Origin: Zygnema cylindricum
Lineage: Eukaryota; Streptophyta; Zygnematophyceae; Zygnematales; Zygnemataceae
DNA length: 64,000 bases
Direction of reading: 5' to 3'
Assembly (NCBI GenBank): GCA_037447655.1
Contig: JBBHKE010001627.1
Location: 124,829 to 188,828 of the forward strand
The notes under the pieces are model-generated. The model was given only the letters and a program-made list of their open reading frames with translations, was not told the origin of the DNA and made no database searches. The position numbers and the translations under genes were made by a program. This document shows positions 45,821 to 56,070 of this stretch, piece by piece. Within the stretch, counting starts at the first letter, position 1; every line of letters starts with the position of its first letter.

Positions 45821-46720
45821 ATGGATGAACACGGCGTATCCACTACAGAAATGTTGGCGCAAGTTCTCAGGGAGTTGGAAAGTGTGAGATTACAGAACGC
45901 GCAGCTGAGTAACACCGTCACAGCCTTGGAGGCGCGTCTAGGGGAGCGACCTCATGGAGGCATAGAGCGAGACTTCCGGAGACTGAAATTAAGACTTCTC
46001 GACGAGTTTGATCCTGCAAGACACAAGAACCTTGACTCATGGCTATTCTCCGTTGCGAACTATCTCGAGAATTTTCCTAGCCTGTCGGATCGTGAGAAGA
46101 TTCACTACGCGGGTGGTCTTCTTAAAGGGGCAGCGGGGGCTTGGTGGAGAACATTGGTGGAGGACGATGAGTTACCGACCGTATGGGCACCCTTCGTTCA
46201 ACTTCTCCGCGACACTTGGCAGCCCGTCAACACGGTGAAGGCGGCGAGAGATAAGATCGTAGTATTGAAGCAACGAACTTCAGTGATGGAGTTTACGCAA
46301 AGGTTCTTGGAGTGCAAGGTTCAAATACCTACGATGACGGAGGATGAAGCCGTAGATCGTTTCGTGAAGGGGCTTAAGTCTTCCATTCGTAGAGATGTGG
46401 AACAATGGCTTGCGCGGGAAAGCATGACTCCTCCTCTCTCAGCAATCATCCAGTTTGCGGAGCGGACTGATTTGGTCGACTTTAACCTCCGGAGACCTTA
46501 TCACTATGGGTCGAGCAGTAGCGGAGGAAACCGACGAGACGACGGTCCAACCCCCATGGAGCTCGTCGCAGTTAAGGAGGATAAGGAAGCGGTCAACGTC
46601 CTAAGGAAAAAAAAGAAAGCTACCAAGACAAAGACTAATGACTTATCCCCCGAGGAAATCCACCGGAGGAGGCAAAATGGACTATGCTTCCAGTGCGGTT
46701 CTCCAGATCATATGGCTTGA
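45821..46720 (+). pseudogene. Gypsy gag, broken in the zinc knuckle
   Basis: The ATG at 45821 opens a frame with a coiled-coil start (EMLAQVLRELESVRLQNAQL), then a retrotransposon-gag domain (LDSWLFSVANYLENF, GAAGAWWRTL, FTQRFLECK) and a basic region. The CCHC knuckle begins CFQCGSPDHMA, where a TGA at 46718 falls between the His and the last Cys. The frame continues past it without shift. Gag would form the virus-like particle and bind RNA. Confidence 0.85.
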
Positions 46721-47008
46721 GAGTGTCCAAAACGGAAAGGTCCCAAAAAGGGAAAACTTACCGTTATGAGATTAGCTGGTGAAGGGGGAGACCCTTTGAT
46801 ATTTCGGGGTCAAATAGGAGTGAGTGCAGCTAACTTCATGGTGGACTCCGGAGCATCGGGGAACTTCATAAACGAGGCGACGGTGAAAAGGTTGAAACTT
46901 CCTCTTGTGGTACTAAATGATCATCAGTCGGTACAATTGGCCGACGGAAGTTCCTTATCCATTACCCATCGTACCCTGAGGCTACGCGTCGGAATTGGGA
47001 AATGCTGA
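46721..47008 (+). pseudogene. Gypsy aspartic protease
   Basis: Same frame as gag. The end of the knuckle is followed by a pepsin-like retroviral protease with the DSGAS active-site loop in NFMVDSGASGNFI, and QLADGSSLSI. A TGA at 47006 ends the segment just before [15 protein letters not shown], which completes the protease fold. Confidence 0.82.
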
Positions 47009-48034
47009 TGGTACGACACGCTTCATGTATTACCTCTTGGGAACCATGAGGTAATCTTGGGGAAGTCGTGGCTGCAAAAATGGAATCCGAGGATCGATTG
47101 GAGAAGTGGCGCCATGAGAGTGAAGAAAGGTGAAGAAGAGTTCGAGGTGAAAGCGGGAGCGGCTGGTAAGGGAGCGGAAGAGGGACGTCTGCTTTCGGCC
47201 TTACAGCTTAACAGGGCACTCAAGAAAGGGGAAAAGATTGGTATGGCGGTCGTCCAGCAAATGGAGGAGGCGAAGGAGGAGATCCCGGAAGAATGGAAGA
47301 AGAAGGACCCGGACTTCGACTCCAAAGAAAGTGACGACATTGGAAAGACTTCCGAAGAGGCCCCGGAAGTCGTGACAAAACTTCTCGAGGAGTACGCAGA
47401 TGTATTTCCCCCGAAGCTCCCCGAAGGATTACCTCCGAAGCGCGAAGTAGACCATAAAATAGAGCTTGTTCCTGGAGCGGTACCCCCGGCTAATCGGATG
47501 TACAAGATGAGCTACACCGAATTGGACGAACTGAAAAAGCAACTCGCGGAGTTGGTCGAAGTCGGAGCAATCGAACCAAGCAAGTCACCGTATGGAGCCC
47601 CCGTTCTCTTTGTGAACAAGAAAGATGGAGGTTTCCGTATGTGTGTAGACTACAGAGCGTTGAACAAATTAATGTTGAAGAATGCGTACCCCCTGCCGAG
47701 GATCGACGAATTGTTTGATCGACTTCGAGGTGCTAAATATTTTTCGAAAATAGACTTGCGGAGCGGCTACCACCAGATTAGAATTGCCAAGGAAGATGTG
47801 GAGAAAACGACGTTCAGAACTCGCTACGGTCATTTCCAGTTTCGGGTAATGCCGTTCGGGTTGACTAACGCACCGACAACTTTTATGCATTTAATGAATT
47901 CCATCTTTCGGCAATATCTGGACGCGTTTGTGGATGTCTTCCTAGACAACATACTGGTGTATAGCCAAACGCAGGAGGAGCATATGAAGCACTTACGGAC
48001 GGTCCTCCAGGTACTTCGGGAAAATAAGTTGTAA
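47009..48034 (+). pseudogene. Gypsy reverse transcriptase, catalytic Asp lost
   Basis: Continues in frame: [16 protein letters not shown], an acidic linker, then RT with [67 protein letters not shown]. The active-site motif normally (Y/F)xDD reads FLDN (about 47944-47955): the second catalytic Asp is Asn. A TAA at 48032 interrupts the thumb region, before [15 protein letters not shown]. Confidence 0.87.
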
Positions 48035-49786
48035 GCAAAAAGAAGTAAATGTGACTTCTTCAAGGAGAAGATTGATTTTTTAGGCCATGTGGTGACCCGG
48101 GACGGGATAGCAGTGGATCCAAACAAGACAAAGACCGTTAAGGAGTGGCCGCAGCCGGAAAATATCACGGAGTTACGGAGCTTTCTAGGATTATGCTCCT
48201 ATTATCGACGTTTTGTTGAAGGTTTCGCAAAAATCGCTGCACTGCTCACGGAATTACTCAAAAATGACGTGCCCTATGATTGGAAAGCGACACAAGGGAC
48301 AACCTTTAACACACTAAAGGAGCGATTGGTTACCGCCCCTGTGTTAGCCGTTCCCGACCCAGATTTACCTTTGACGATAATTACCGACGCTAACGATACG
48401 TCTATTGGAACGATCTATATGCAAGATCAAGGGAAAGGCCTTCAACCCATCGCGTACGACAGTCGAAAACTAAAGGCAGCAGAGCTGAACTGGGCCACCC
48501 ATGAGAAGGAGACAATAGCTATCATCAATGCGCTGGAGGTTTGGAAGTGTTACGTTCAGGGGAAACGGATCACGATTATCACGGATCACCACGCGTTACA
48601 ATATCTTCAAACCCAGCCGAAGTTGTCCAAGAAACAAGTGCGCTGGATGACGTTTCTGCAGACCTTCGGTCCGGAACTGGTTATAGAATATAAGCCAGGC
48701 AAGACGAACCCGGCGGATGCCCTGTCAAGGAGACCCGGAGTCGCTACGCCAGTAGCGGCGCAACGACCGCAAGCATCGCAGTCTGGGAACATAAGCGCTG
48801 CGATAGGGGATGCCGCAGCGTCGACCGCAGCGCAATATCCGAAACTCGGCGCAGTCACCAGTACAGTGCAAGTGGACGAACACTGGTTAGGTTGGATAAA
48901 GGTCGCCTACAGCGACGATGATGCACTAAAGGAACTCATTAAACGGAAGGTACTCGTTCGAACCGCCAATGGTATGTGGCAATACAAACCGAGTAAGACA
49001 ACAAAACTTTATGTACCAACAAGTACGGAGCTCCGTCACATGATTCTTAAAATGAGTCACGACGAGTCGCTCAGTGGACATTTGGGGCGGGATAAAACAA
49101 CCGCACGTGTCGCTGAAACGTATTATTGGCCAAACATGACTCGAAACATTGCCGAATATGTCCGGACGTGTGACTCCTATAATAGGAACAAAACGGACTC
49201 AGGACACCAAGGTCTGTTACAACCCCTTCCTGTACCATCTGTTCTTTGGGAGGCGATCTCGATGGATTTCATCGTGGCCCTTCCCCGGACGAAGGAGGGC
49301 TACGACTCAATCTTCGTCGTCGTTGATTACTTGACAAAAATGGCACATTTTCTACCCACGTCCACCACAGCTACTGCACGCGATATCGCAAACTTATTCT
49401 TTCGGGAGATATTCCGCCATCATGGACTTCCGACAAAAATCGTCAGCGACCGCGATCGTAAATTCGTGAGCCACTTTTGGCAAAATCTATTTGCGTTATG
49501 TGGCACGCAACTGGCCATGTCCACAGCCTACCACCCTCAAACTGATGGTCAGACTGAAAGGGTGAATCGAACTTTGGAGGAAGCATTACGGGCTTATGTT
49601 TCGGTGCACCAAACGGATTGGGTGGACCATTTAACAGCGATCGAGGTCGTATACAACAGTGCAGTGCACTCGTCCACGAACGCTACGCCATTCTCCCTCA
49701 ATGGACGACAGCCCACGCTTCTCCAAAACTTATTCGTAGTGGGCTGCCAAACACCGACAGCTTTGGACTTTGCCAAAACGCTGTAA
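48035..49786 (+). pseudogene. Gypsy RNase H and integrase core
   Basis: RT thumb ([15 protein letters not shown]), RNase H ([44 protein letters not shown]), a linker rich in CGCAGC words, then integrase: [14 protein letters not shown], and the zinc finger whose CxxC reads CDSY, so one Cys is missing. The core follows with [31 protein letters not shown] and [18 protein letters not shown], giving the D, D, E triad. A TAA at 49784 ends the segment. Confidence 0.87.
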
Positions 49787-52066
49787 AGAAACTTGGAAAA
49801 GGCGGCCAAGGTGCTCCAAATGGCAAAGGATCGTCAAAAGTCGCAGGCCGACGCTCATCGGAAGGACACAGTCTTTCGCGTGGGGGACAAAGTTCGCCTT
49901 AATATGGCAAACCTCTCCTTGCTGAGTGCCCCGTCTAAGAAGTTGGCACCGAAGTTCACGCGACCGTTCACAATTCTTTCCCGTGTAGGCGACGTGGCTT
50001 ACAAGTTGGATATACCGACGGACCTGCATATCCACAATGTCTCTCATGTTTCCCTACTTAAACCATTCCGCGATCCTGATTCGGTGTTCCCTAATCGACG
50101 ACAGCATACTCTTTTACCACCCGTTCGGGAAACCTCGGACGAGTATGAGGTGGAAGAGATCCTTCAGTCACGCCAATCTCGGAATTCCAACTCCACCCAA
50201 TACTTGGTGCGTTGGAAAGGTTACGGGGCTGAGGACGACTCTTGGGTGGATGAGGGGGATCTGCATTCTCCGGAGTTCTTGCGCCGGTTTCAGCGGAGTG
50301 AGGACACTCGGCTTTACCGAAGGGGCAATCGCAGCGGCCGCAACAAAGGAGCAAATCGCAGTGTCGCAACCATCGCAATCATCTTCGGGACGCGGCAAAG
50401 GACCGCAGCGGCGATGTTACCACACCGCAGCGCTGTAGCAGCGCAGCCACCGCAGCGCAACATGGTTACGATGACGTCAGAGGATCGCAGCACCACCGCT
50501 GCGTTGACAGGGAAGCGCAACAGCGCAATTGTGTTTCACTATGTGGGTAACGACGAACCCTCGGTTCCGCCGCAACAGCGCAGTCTCATAAATGATGGAC
50601 GTTGCGATACACTCGCACGCTGCGACGCTTCGCAAAGTCCAAAAGTGAAACCCTCAACCCCGGTGAATAAAGCCACCATCCCTCCTCACGACCAACTAAG
50701 TCTCGACAGCTTGGAAATTGCTTCTCTCCGCACAATCAGTTTACCTTCGCTATTGGAATTACCGGAATTGTCTGGTTCAGCAGTGTCTATGGCGTCGTCG
50801 TCCTCTCCACCACCGAAAAGGAGGAGAGTGGTACGAGTGGGACAAGGAGATCCGAACCGTCCCGAAAGTTTTTTAAGGGCGGCGGAGGCCATGGTGGAAC
50901 CAAGCAGGCGAAGGGAAGTAGAAGTGGAGTCGGAACCTGAGGAAAGCTCCAGTAGTGAGGCAGGAGTGGCAGAAACCAGTGGAGGGGAGGGGTCAGAAAA
51001 CTCACAGGACCCTAAATACACCCCAACCCGAGAAGGCGATCAGGAATTTAAAGAAGATCATGAGCTATCGGAGGCGGAGGAACGGGAACGAGAACCAACG
51101 CCTTCGCCAATTGAAGAGAGCGCCTCAGATCTAGAGGTGATGCGGGACCCAAACAAGGAGAGTACCGCGGACGAGCAGTCGTCTGAAAGCGCGGAGGGGA
51201 AGGCAGAGGCACAATACCCTAGTGGCGACGATGTGTTCCTCCTGCGAGGAAACCAAAGAGATTCGGAGGAGGAAAGTGAACAGGGAGAGGAAATTCCCGA
51301 CTACCTCTTTCCACTACCGGTCGACACCCAGCATCCGGACCTCGCCTTCAACTTCACCAAAAGGTTTTATTGGAACCCCTCGGAGTGGCTCGAGGAATGG
51401 CGGACAGGGAAGGTTGGAGATCCTATCCGTATCCCTGTCGACGTTCCGTCACACCCAGCGTGGAATTTTATGCGGACAAAAGACCTGGGAAATAATCATA
51501 AAGGTTATGTGCAGCTGAATCCTCATGCCTTATCGTTCCTGGAAGTGGTAGAAGACAACTACAGGTATTTGATTGATGTTTTCGGGTTACTCCGTCAATA
51601 TCACCCGTGGGATGTCCGCCTCCACGACATCATCTCTAGGGCAGAGGTCATCCTTGAGGTACGGGCACTCAAGCTGGCCCGAAGGAATGCTCTACAGCGG
51701 GCCCGAGCTACAAGGAAGCACGTGTCCTTTAAATTACGGAAGGTTCCTCGGTGGGAACCGGCGGATGAAGCGGAGGAAGTTTCCCCAGTGGCTGAACCTG
51801 AAGAACCTCGAATTCCGGCAACTGAGGAGCCTGCATCGGCGGCCATTCCGCCGCAACCCGAAGTACCTGAGGCTGTACCTGAGGAAGGGGAAAATCAGGT
51901 TCGGGAGCGAATCACTCGGAGGCGGCTGGCAGCTGCAGATCATCACATCGCGTTATTGGAGACCCGATGTGAACAGCTCCAAAATCAACTCGACGCCCTT
52001 CGCCAGGAGTTCGAAGAGTATCGCGACGAAACATACGACATACTCCGGCATTTGCAGTTTCCCTGA
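49787..52066 (+). CDS. Gypsy integrase C-terminus, chromodomain and unrecognised extension
   Basis: In frame with pol. First the integrase GPY/F-type module (GDKVRLNMANLSL, KLAPKFTRPFTI, AYKLDIP, HNVSHVSLLKPF), then a chromodomain (YEVEEIL, YLVRWKGYGAEDDSWV; residues about 117-166 counted from 49793), which usually steers insertion to modified histones. Then the frame stays open for 587 more residues to 52066. This part has a CGCAGC-rich linker, a Ser/Pro- and Glu-rich stretch, a compact hydrophobic and aromatic region near 51290-51760 (PDYLFPLPVDTQHPDLAF, FYWNPSEWLEEW, YRYLIDVFGLLRQYHPWDVR) and a final coiled coil (LETRCEQLQNQLDALRQEFE). I do not recognise the extension; a third structural or accessory protein is one possibility. 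No start codon context suggests separate expression. Confidence 0.8.
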   Translation, partial: RNLEKAAKVLQMAKDRQKSQADAHRKDTVFRVGDKVRLNMANLSLLSAPSKKLAPKFTRPFTILSRVGDVAYKLDIPTDLHIHNVSHVSLLKPFRDPDSVFPNRRQHTLLPPVRETSDEYEVEEILQSRQSRNSNSTQYLVRWKGYGAEDDSWVDEGDLHSPEFLRRFQRSEDTRLYRRGNRSGRNKGANRSVATIAIIFGTRQRTAAAMLPHRSAVAAQPPQRNMVTMTSEDRSTTAALTGKRNSAIVFHYVGNDEPSVPPQQRSLINDGRCDTLARCDASQSPKVKPSTPVNKATIPPHDQLSLDSLEIASLRTISLPSLLELPELSGSAVSMASSSSPPPKRRRVVRVGQGDPNRPESFLRAAEAMVEPSRRREVEVESEPEESSSSEAGVAETSGGEGSENSQDPKYTPTREGDQEFKEDHELSEAEEREREPTPSPIEESASDLEVMRDPNKESTADEQSSESAEGKAEAQYPSGDDVFLLRGNQRDSEEESEQGEEIPDYLFPLPVDTQHPDLAFNFTKRFYWNPSEWLEEWRTGKVGDPIRIPVDVPSHPAWNFMRTKDLGNNHKGYVQLNPHALSFLEVVEDNYRYLIDVFGLLRQYHPWDVRLHDIISRAEVILEVRALKLARRNALQRARATRKHVSFKLRKVPRWEPADEAEEVSPVAEPEEPRIPATEEPASAAIPPQPEVPEAVPEEGENQVRERITRRRLAAADHHIALLETRCEQLQNQLDALRQEFEEYRDETYDILRHLQFP

Positions 52067-52077
52067 GTCACTCAAAG

Positions 52078-52091
52078 TTAGTGGGAGGCAC
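52078..52091 (+). promoter_or_regulatory. Gypsy polypurine tract
   Basis: TTAGTGGGAGGCAC lies directly before the TGTAAC that opens the 3' LTR; the purine-rich GTGGGAGG is the likely plus-strand primer. Confidence 0.65.
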
Positions 52092-53616
52092 TGTAACAGG
52101 GTTACTGAAACTCTGAGACCTCCATAAGTCCTCAGAGTAGACAGCTTCCAAGAAGCCTCTAAGATAATCCTGACCCCTTTGTGTTTCAGCAAAAATAACT
52201 GCCACCCTGGCAGACAAAAACCCTGACCACATACACCCTTGTGAAGGCAAGACTCCCCTGAGTCGGTAGCAAAAAGAATCTCTGAATTTGCTCCCCTGAG
52301 CAGTAAGTTATGGAGGGTCAAAGTTGACCTTTTGTACAAAAGCTCTTTGGAAGAGGGGGTCCTATCTTCTAATTTTTCTAAGTCCTATCTCTCTCTCAGA
52401 CTCTATCTACTGATGTACGGAACCAATCAGAATTGAGTTCCGTACGCAAAAGTACAGCTGCCGGTGTACTTTAGGTACGGACATTGTACGACATGGCCAA
52501 AATGTCGACACATGTCAAATCCGGATTCGGTGCCATAATCTCCGGAGATTCCACAATCCAACGGAATTTCGCCACGCGTCATCCGATGTGGCGATGGCCA
52601 CAAACCGCCGAAATATTCCTCCGCGATCTCGACGCTAATCGCGGCCGTCCGATTAAATTCAAATTTAATCGTAGCCGTAATAAATACATGCGCGGTATTT
52701 GTTTCACTAACGAAACAAATGCGCGGTATTGAATTTTGTTCGTACCGTAATTCGTACATTATATACTACTGGATCTATGTATCCCGTAATCCATAACAGT
52801 TAAATGATTTATCGTACGTATACGTATTTAAATAAATATCAAACTATATAGTATGTAACGGCTTAACGGTAGACTTAACGGCTAAGGCTACCGGCTATTT
52901 CCTGTCTGCCGGCCGGTAGGTACAAGGATCAAATCTTGCCGCCGGCACATACCTTTTAAATAAATAAACCCTAATCTAAAATTCCCGTAAACCTCAGGAT
53001 AGCCAAGGTAGCCATGGCTCTAGCTTCCTCTCCAATTTCTTTGTGACTGCGACAAGTTTGAGAGTTGGAGAGAGAAGTTAGAGATAGACTGCCTCGGCTT
53101 CTATATTTCTTTTCAGACCTAGAAAATACTAATAAAAACCATTAGTTTCTACAGTTACAGAATTGGGTACTTAGTGGCTAGGGTTAGGCTGCTATAGTTG
53201 CGATTTCAGAGCAACGCAGCTGCGATTCCAGACCAGCGCAACATAGCAGCACAGCAACTTAGCGACGTAGCTACTTAGTAGCGCAGCAGCGCAGCATAGC
53301 AACGCCGCAGAATGTAGATTGAGCTGTATAATTCTAGAAGGAAGTTTTGGATAGATCTCGGTTGACCGTGAAGGTCCACGTGTATAGTTGTAAAGTACTA
53401 GTTTGACTAGCAGTTAGTTTAAATAGTACAGTAGACCTGGTGAATGGATACCTCAAGTAGACCAACACAGCTAGCGCAACCTTGTACTCTCTTTCAAGTA
53501 ATAAAGCGCAACCTTGTCTGTAAGCTCTGTGTGCTCCTGCTATTGCTACGGGAAGATCCTTGGTGTTTTCCGCTGCGCACTGAGACGTTTTGTGGTGTAT
53601 TGTCACCTCTTTTACA
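52092..53616 (+). repeat. Gypsy 3' LTR, split by a solo LTR
   Basis: Opens TGTAACAGG at 52092, reaches GTTAC at 52101-52105, and resumes with a second GTTAC at 53154-53158 followed by AGAATTGGGTACTTAG, matching the 5' LTR. It ends TTTTACA at 53616. Confidence 0.9.
52106..53153 (-). mobile_element. Solo copia-type LTR inserted in the gypsy 3' LTR
   Basis: 1,048 bp, TGAAACTCTGAG...GTTTCTACA, with TG...CA ends and a perfect 5-bp duplication GTTAC on both sides. Its sequence is a diverged member of the copia LTR family (CAAGAAGCCTCTAAGAT near its low end, GATCAAATCTTGCC near 52927, GCCATGGCTC near 53010), in the same orientation as copia-1 and copia-2. No internal region is left, so it arose by LTR-LTR recombination after insertion. 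Confidence 0.88.
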
Positions 53617-54446
53617 CTATGAAAATGCCAAACGAGGCGATTAGTTATCAGGTGGCAAAGATGCCAATATTTATACAAATTTGTTGGGAGAGAGGCGGCT
53701 ACCTCCCCAATCCCCTAAGCCCTAAAACCCTCTCACAACCCTTATCTACTGTTGTACGAACCAATTAAAAGACTTTACAATACAAAAAGGTACTAAGGGC
53801 GATGTACCTTTGTACGGCCTGTGTACGACAAGGCCATGGACTGGACGACTGTCTCCTTCGGACTCGTTCTCATGTTCTCCGAGATTTTCTCTTCTCAATG
53901 ATACCTTGCCACGTGTCGCCAGGTCATGTCACGTCCGAAAACCGCCAAAGCGGCCATTTCGGGATCTCGGCGATAATGTGGGCTTTCAGATACAAACCGA
54001 CTTTAAATGTTCGTCGTTCAAAAAACAAATGTCCGCTAGATTTGTTTGGTGCGTACTAAAAGTCAACTGGTTTCTATATCAGCACTTTGTTATACTGTTT
54101 ATCGGATTAATGATCTAGCTAATGTTTAAATAGAAATCAAACCCTATGTATCCTAACGGACTACAACGACAGACCGGTAAGAGTTGACGGCTACGCCTCG
54201 CTCTGGAGGTCGGAGGTTTGAGTCTTGCTGGACTCAACCTTTTGTTGAGAGTGACTTAGGTCACTCTTTAGTCCCGTCTATGGATCCAGGCAGCCGTGGC
54301 TCCACCGCCCTCTCTTTCCTTCAGTGACTACAACAAGTATGGAGGCTAGAGGTAAAAGGTGGAGGTAGGTTGCATGTACTTTTTTTTAGCTATTTTAACT
54401 AGTTAAGACCTAGAAAGTACCTCCCCTAAATCTAGTGATTTCAACA
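53617..54446 (-). repeat. copia-1 left LTR, inner part
   Basis: Resumes the copia-1 LTR after the gypsy element and aligns with 58967-59792. Ends TGATTTCAACA at 54446; on the minus strand this is the TGTTGAAATCA start of the 3' LTR. A purine-rich tract (AACGGGAG, minus) precedes it. Confidence 0.8.
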
Positions 54447-55120
54447 CTCCCGTTAATTAGTAGTCTAATTTTAGTTTCTCTTTTAAGCCACACTTTTTTC
54501 TGCAGTATTTTAACTTAGGAGAGTGCACAGGTTTTGTCATCATATAAACCATCATTTCCCTCTCACCCCAATACACCAAATATACAATTTTGTTTTTAAC
54601 CTTTTCCCTAACAAAACTCAATCTTATATCCATATGCTTAGCCTTGAAATGATATTTTGGATTGGCTGCAATTGCCATTGCAGCCTGATTATCACAAAAC
54701 ACTTCATGCGCTCCCTTCTTGAATTACCCCAGATTTTGCAATAAAGACTTAACCCACATCAGCTCTTTCAGAGCTGAACAAGAAGCCATGTACTCAGCCT
54801 TCATAGTGGACTGGGCAACCACCTTTTGTTGCTTGCTACTCCAACAACAAACACCTTCCCCCACATATAACACACCCATAATTGCATCTTCTAATGGGTG
54901 CATCCCCATAACTGGCATCACTCCAAGTAGTAATTTTAGTGTGCTCCCTTCCCAAATGCAACCATAAATACCTAGTTCCCACAAGGTATCTAATAACTCT
55001 CTTGGCTGCCTCTCAATTTCTCTTCTTAGGATCATTAAGACTCCTACTGAGGACTCCAGCTGCTACTGCTCTATCCGGTATGTTATATTTTATAAACTAA
55101 ATCAAGCTTCCTACAACCTA
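54447..55120 (-). pseudogene. copia-1 RNase H region, degenerate
   Basis: Minus-strand fragments in different frames carry the copia RNase H signature: CCWSSKQQKVVAQSTMKAEY (54724-55035) and FCDNQAAMAIAANP, FKAKHMDI (54457-54702). Normal copia sequence would be continuous here; stops and shifts separate the parts. Confidence 0.8.
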
Positions 55121-56070
55121 TATGTAAGGAATAGACTTCATAAACTGTCTTTCTTCTAGACTCATTTGATCATTTAAGATTATCACTCCTCCTTCTACAC
55201 TGGCATCACTTACTTTCTTCAAGTCCATGGGAGTGGTACAGTTGTTTGTCTTTTCCATCTGGAATTTCTCAAGCATATTTCCTATAGCTTCTTTCTGAGT
55301 AAGTCTGAAAATCCTCTTCTCTATATCTCTTTCCATTTGAATTCCCAATATGTATTTTGCCTCCCTTAAATCCTTCATGTCAAATCTGTTTCTAAGATCT
55401 TTCTTTAGCTTATTGATCTTTTCCATAGACTTACTTAACACTAGCAAATCATCCACATAAATTGCAATGATAATAACACCATTTTCATCCTCAAACATGT
55501 AAATAGAATGGTCATAACTTATCCGGATATATCTTTGAATGGTGAGAAACTCACCTAGTTTCTTATTCCATTGTCTGGGAGCTTGCTTCAATCCATATAT
55601 GGACTTTATGAGTCTACAGGCTTTGCTCTCCTCTTCCTCCTCTACAAATCCCTCGGGTTGCTGTGTGAAGATTTTTTCCTCTAGTTCACCATTGTAGAAG
55701 GCAGTTTTAATATCCATCTGGTGTATTTCCATGTCTTTCGCTGCTGCTAGACTAAGGAGAATCCTTACAGATGGGAATCAAACCACCAGAGCAAAAGTAT
55801 CCTCATAATCTATTCCCTCTTTTTCAGTGAACCCCTTTGCTACCAACCGAGATTTATACCTGTTAATGGTGTTATCTAGGTTCAGTTTTAGGTTTAACAC
55901 CCATTTCTACCTAACGGGTTTTTTGTCTGGAGGACAGTCCACCAGCTCCCAAGTAATAGCTTCCATGATTGAAGTCATCTTATCATTTATTGCTCTGACC
56001 CATCTATCTTTCTCCAGACTTTCTATTCTATTTGAGTACGATTGAGGCTCATCTAGGTGAGATAAATTTG
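55118..56070 (-). pseudogene. copia-1 reverse transcriptase, degenerate
   Basis: The frame at 55118-55732 reads MDIKTAFYNGELEEKIF, QPEGFV, SIYGLKQAPRQWNKKL and the catalytic IYVDDLLVL, followed by MKDLREAKYILGIQMERD, all standard for copia RT. The upstream part (55733-56070) continues as WVRAINDKM and [20 protein letters not shown] but is broken by stops. Confidence 0.87.

Larger units (their letters stand above)
45296..53616 (+). mobile_element. Ty3/gypsy chromovirus with C-terminal extension
   Basis: Full-length element: 5' LTR 45296-45786, primer site 45788-45799, gag-pol frame 45821-52066, polypurine tract about 52080-52091, 3' LTR 52092-53616 split by a solo LTR. All coding parts stay in one frame, broken by TGA at 46718, TGA at 47006, TAA at 48032 and TAA at 49784. 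Order PR, RT, RNase H, IN, chromodomain marks a chromovirus. By eye the LTRs differ at roughly 15-20 sites plus a 22-bp indel, so the insertion is not very recent. GC content is clearly higher than in the surroundings. Confidence 0.92.

Noticed and set aside
45286-53625. Perfect target-site duplication for the gypsy element
   Set aside because: The flanks CACTG (left) and CTATG (right) agree at only three of five positions, so I do not claim a clean duplication.
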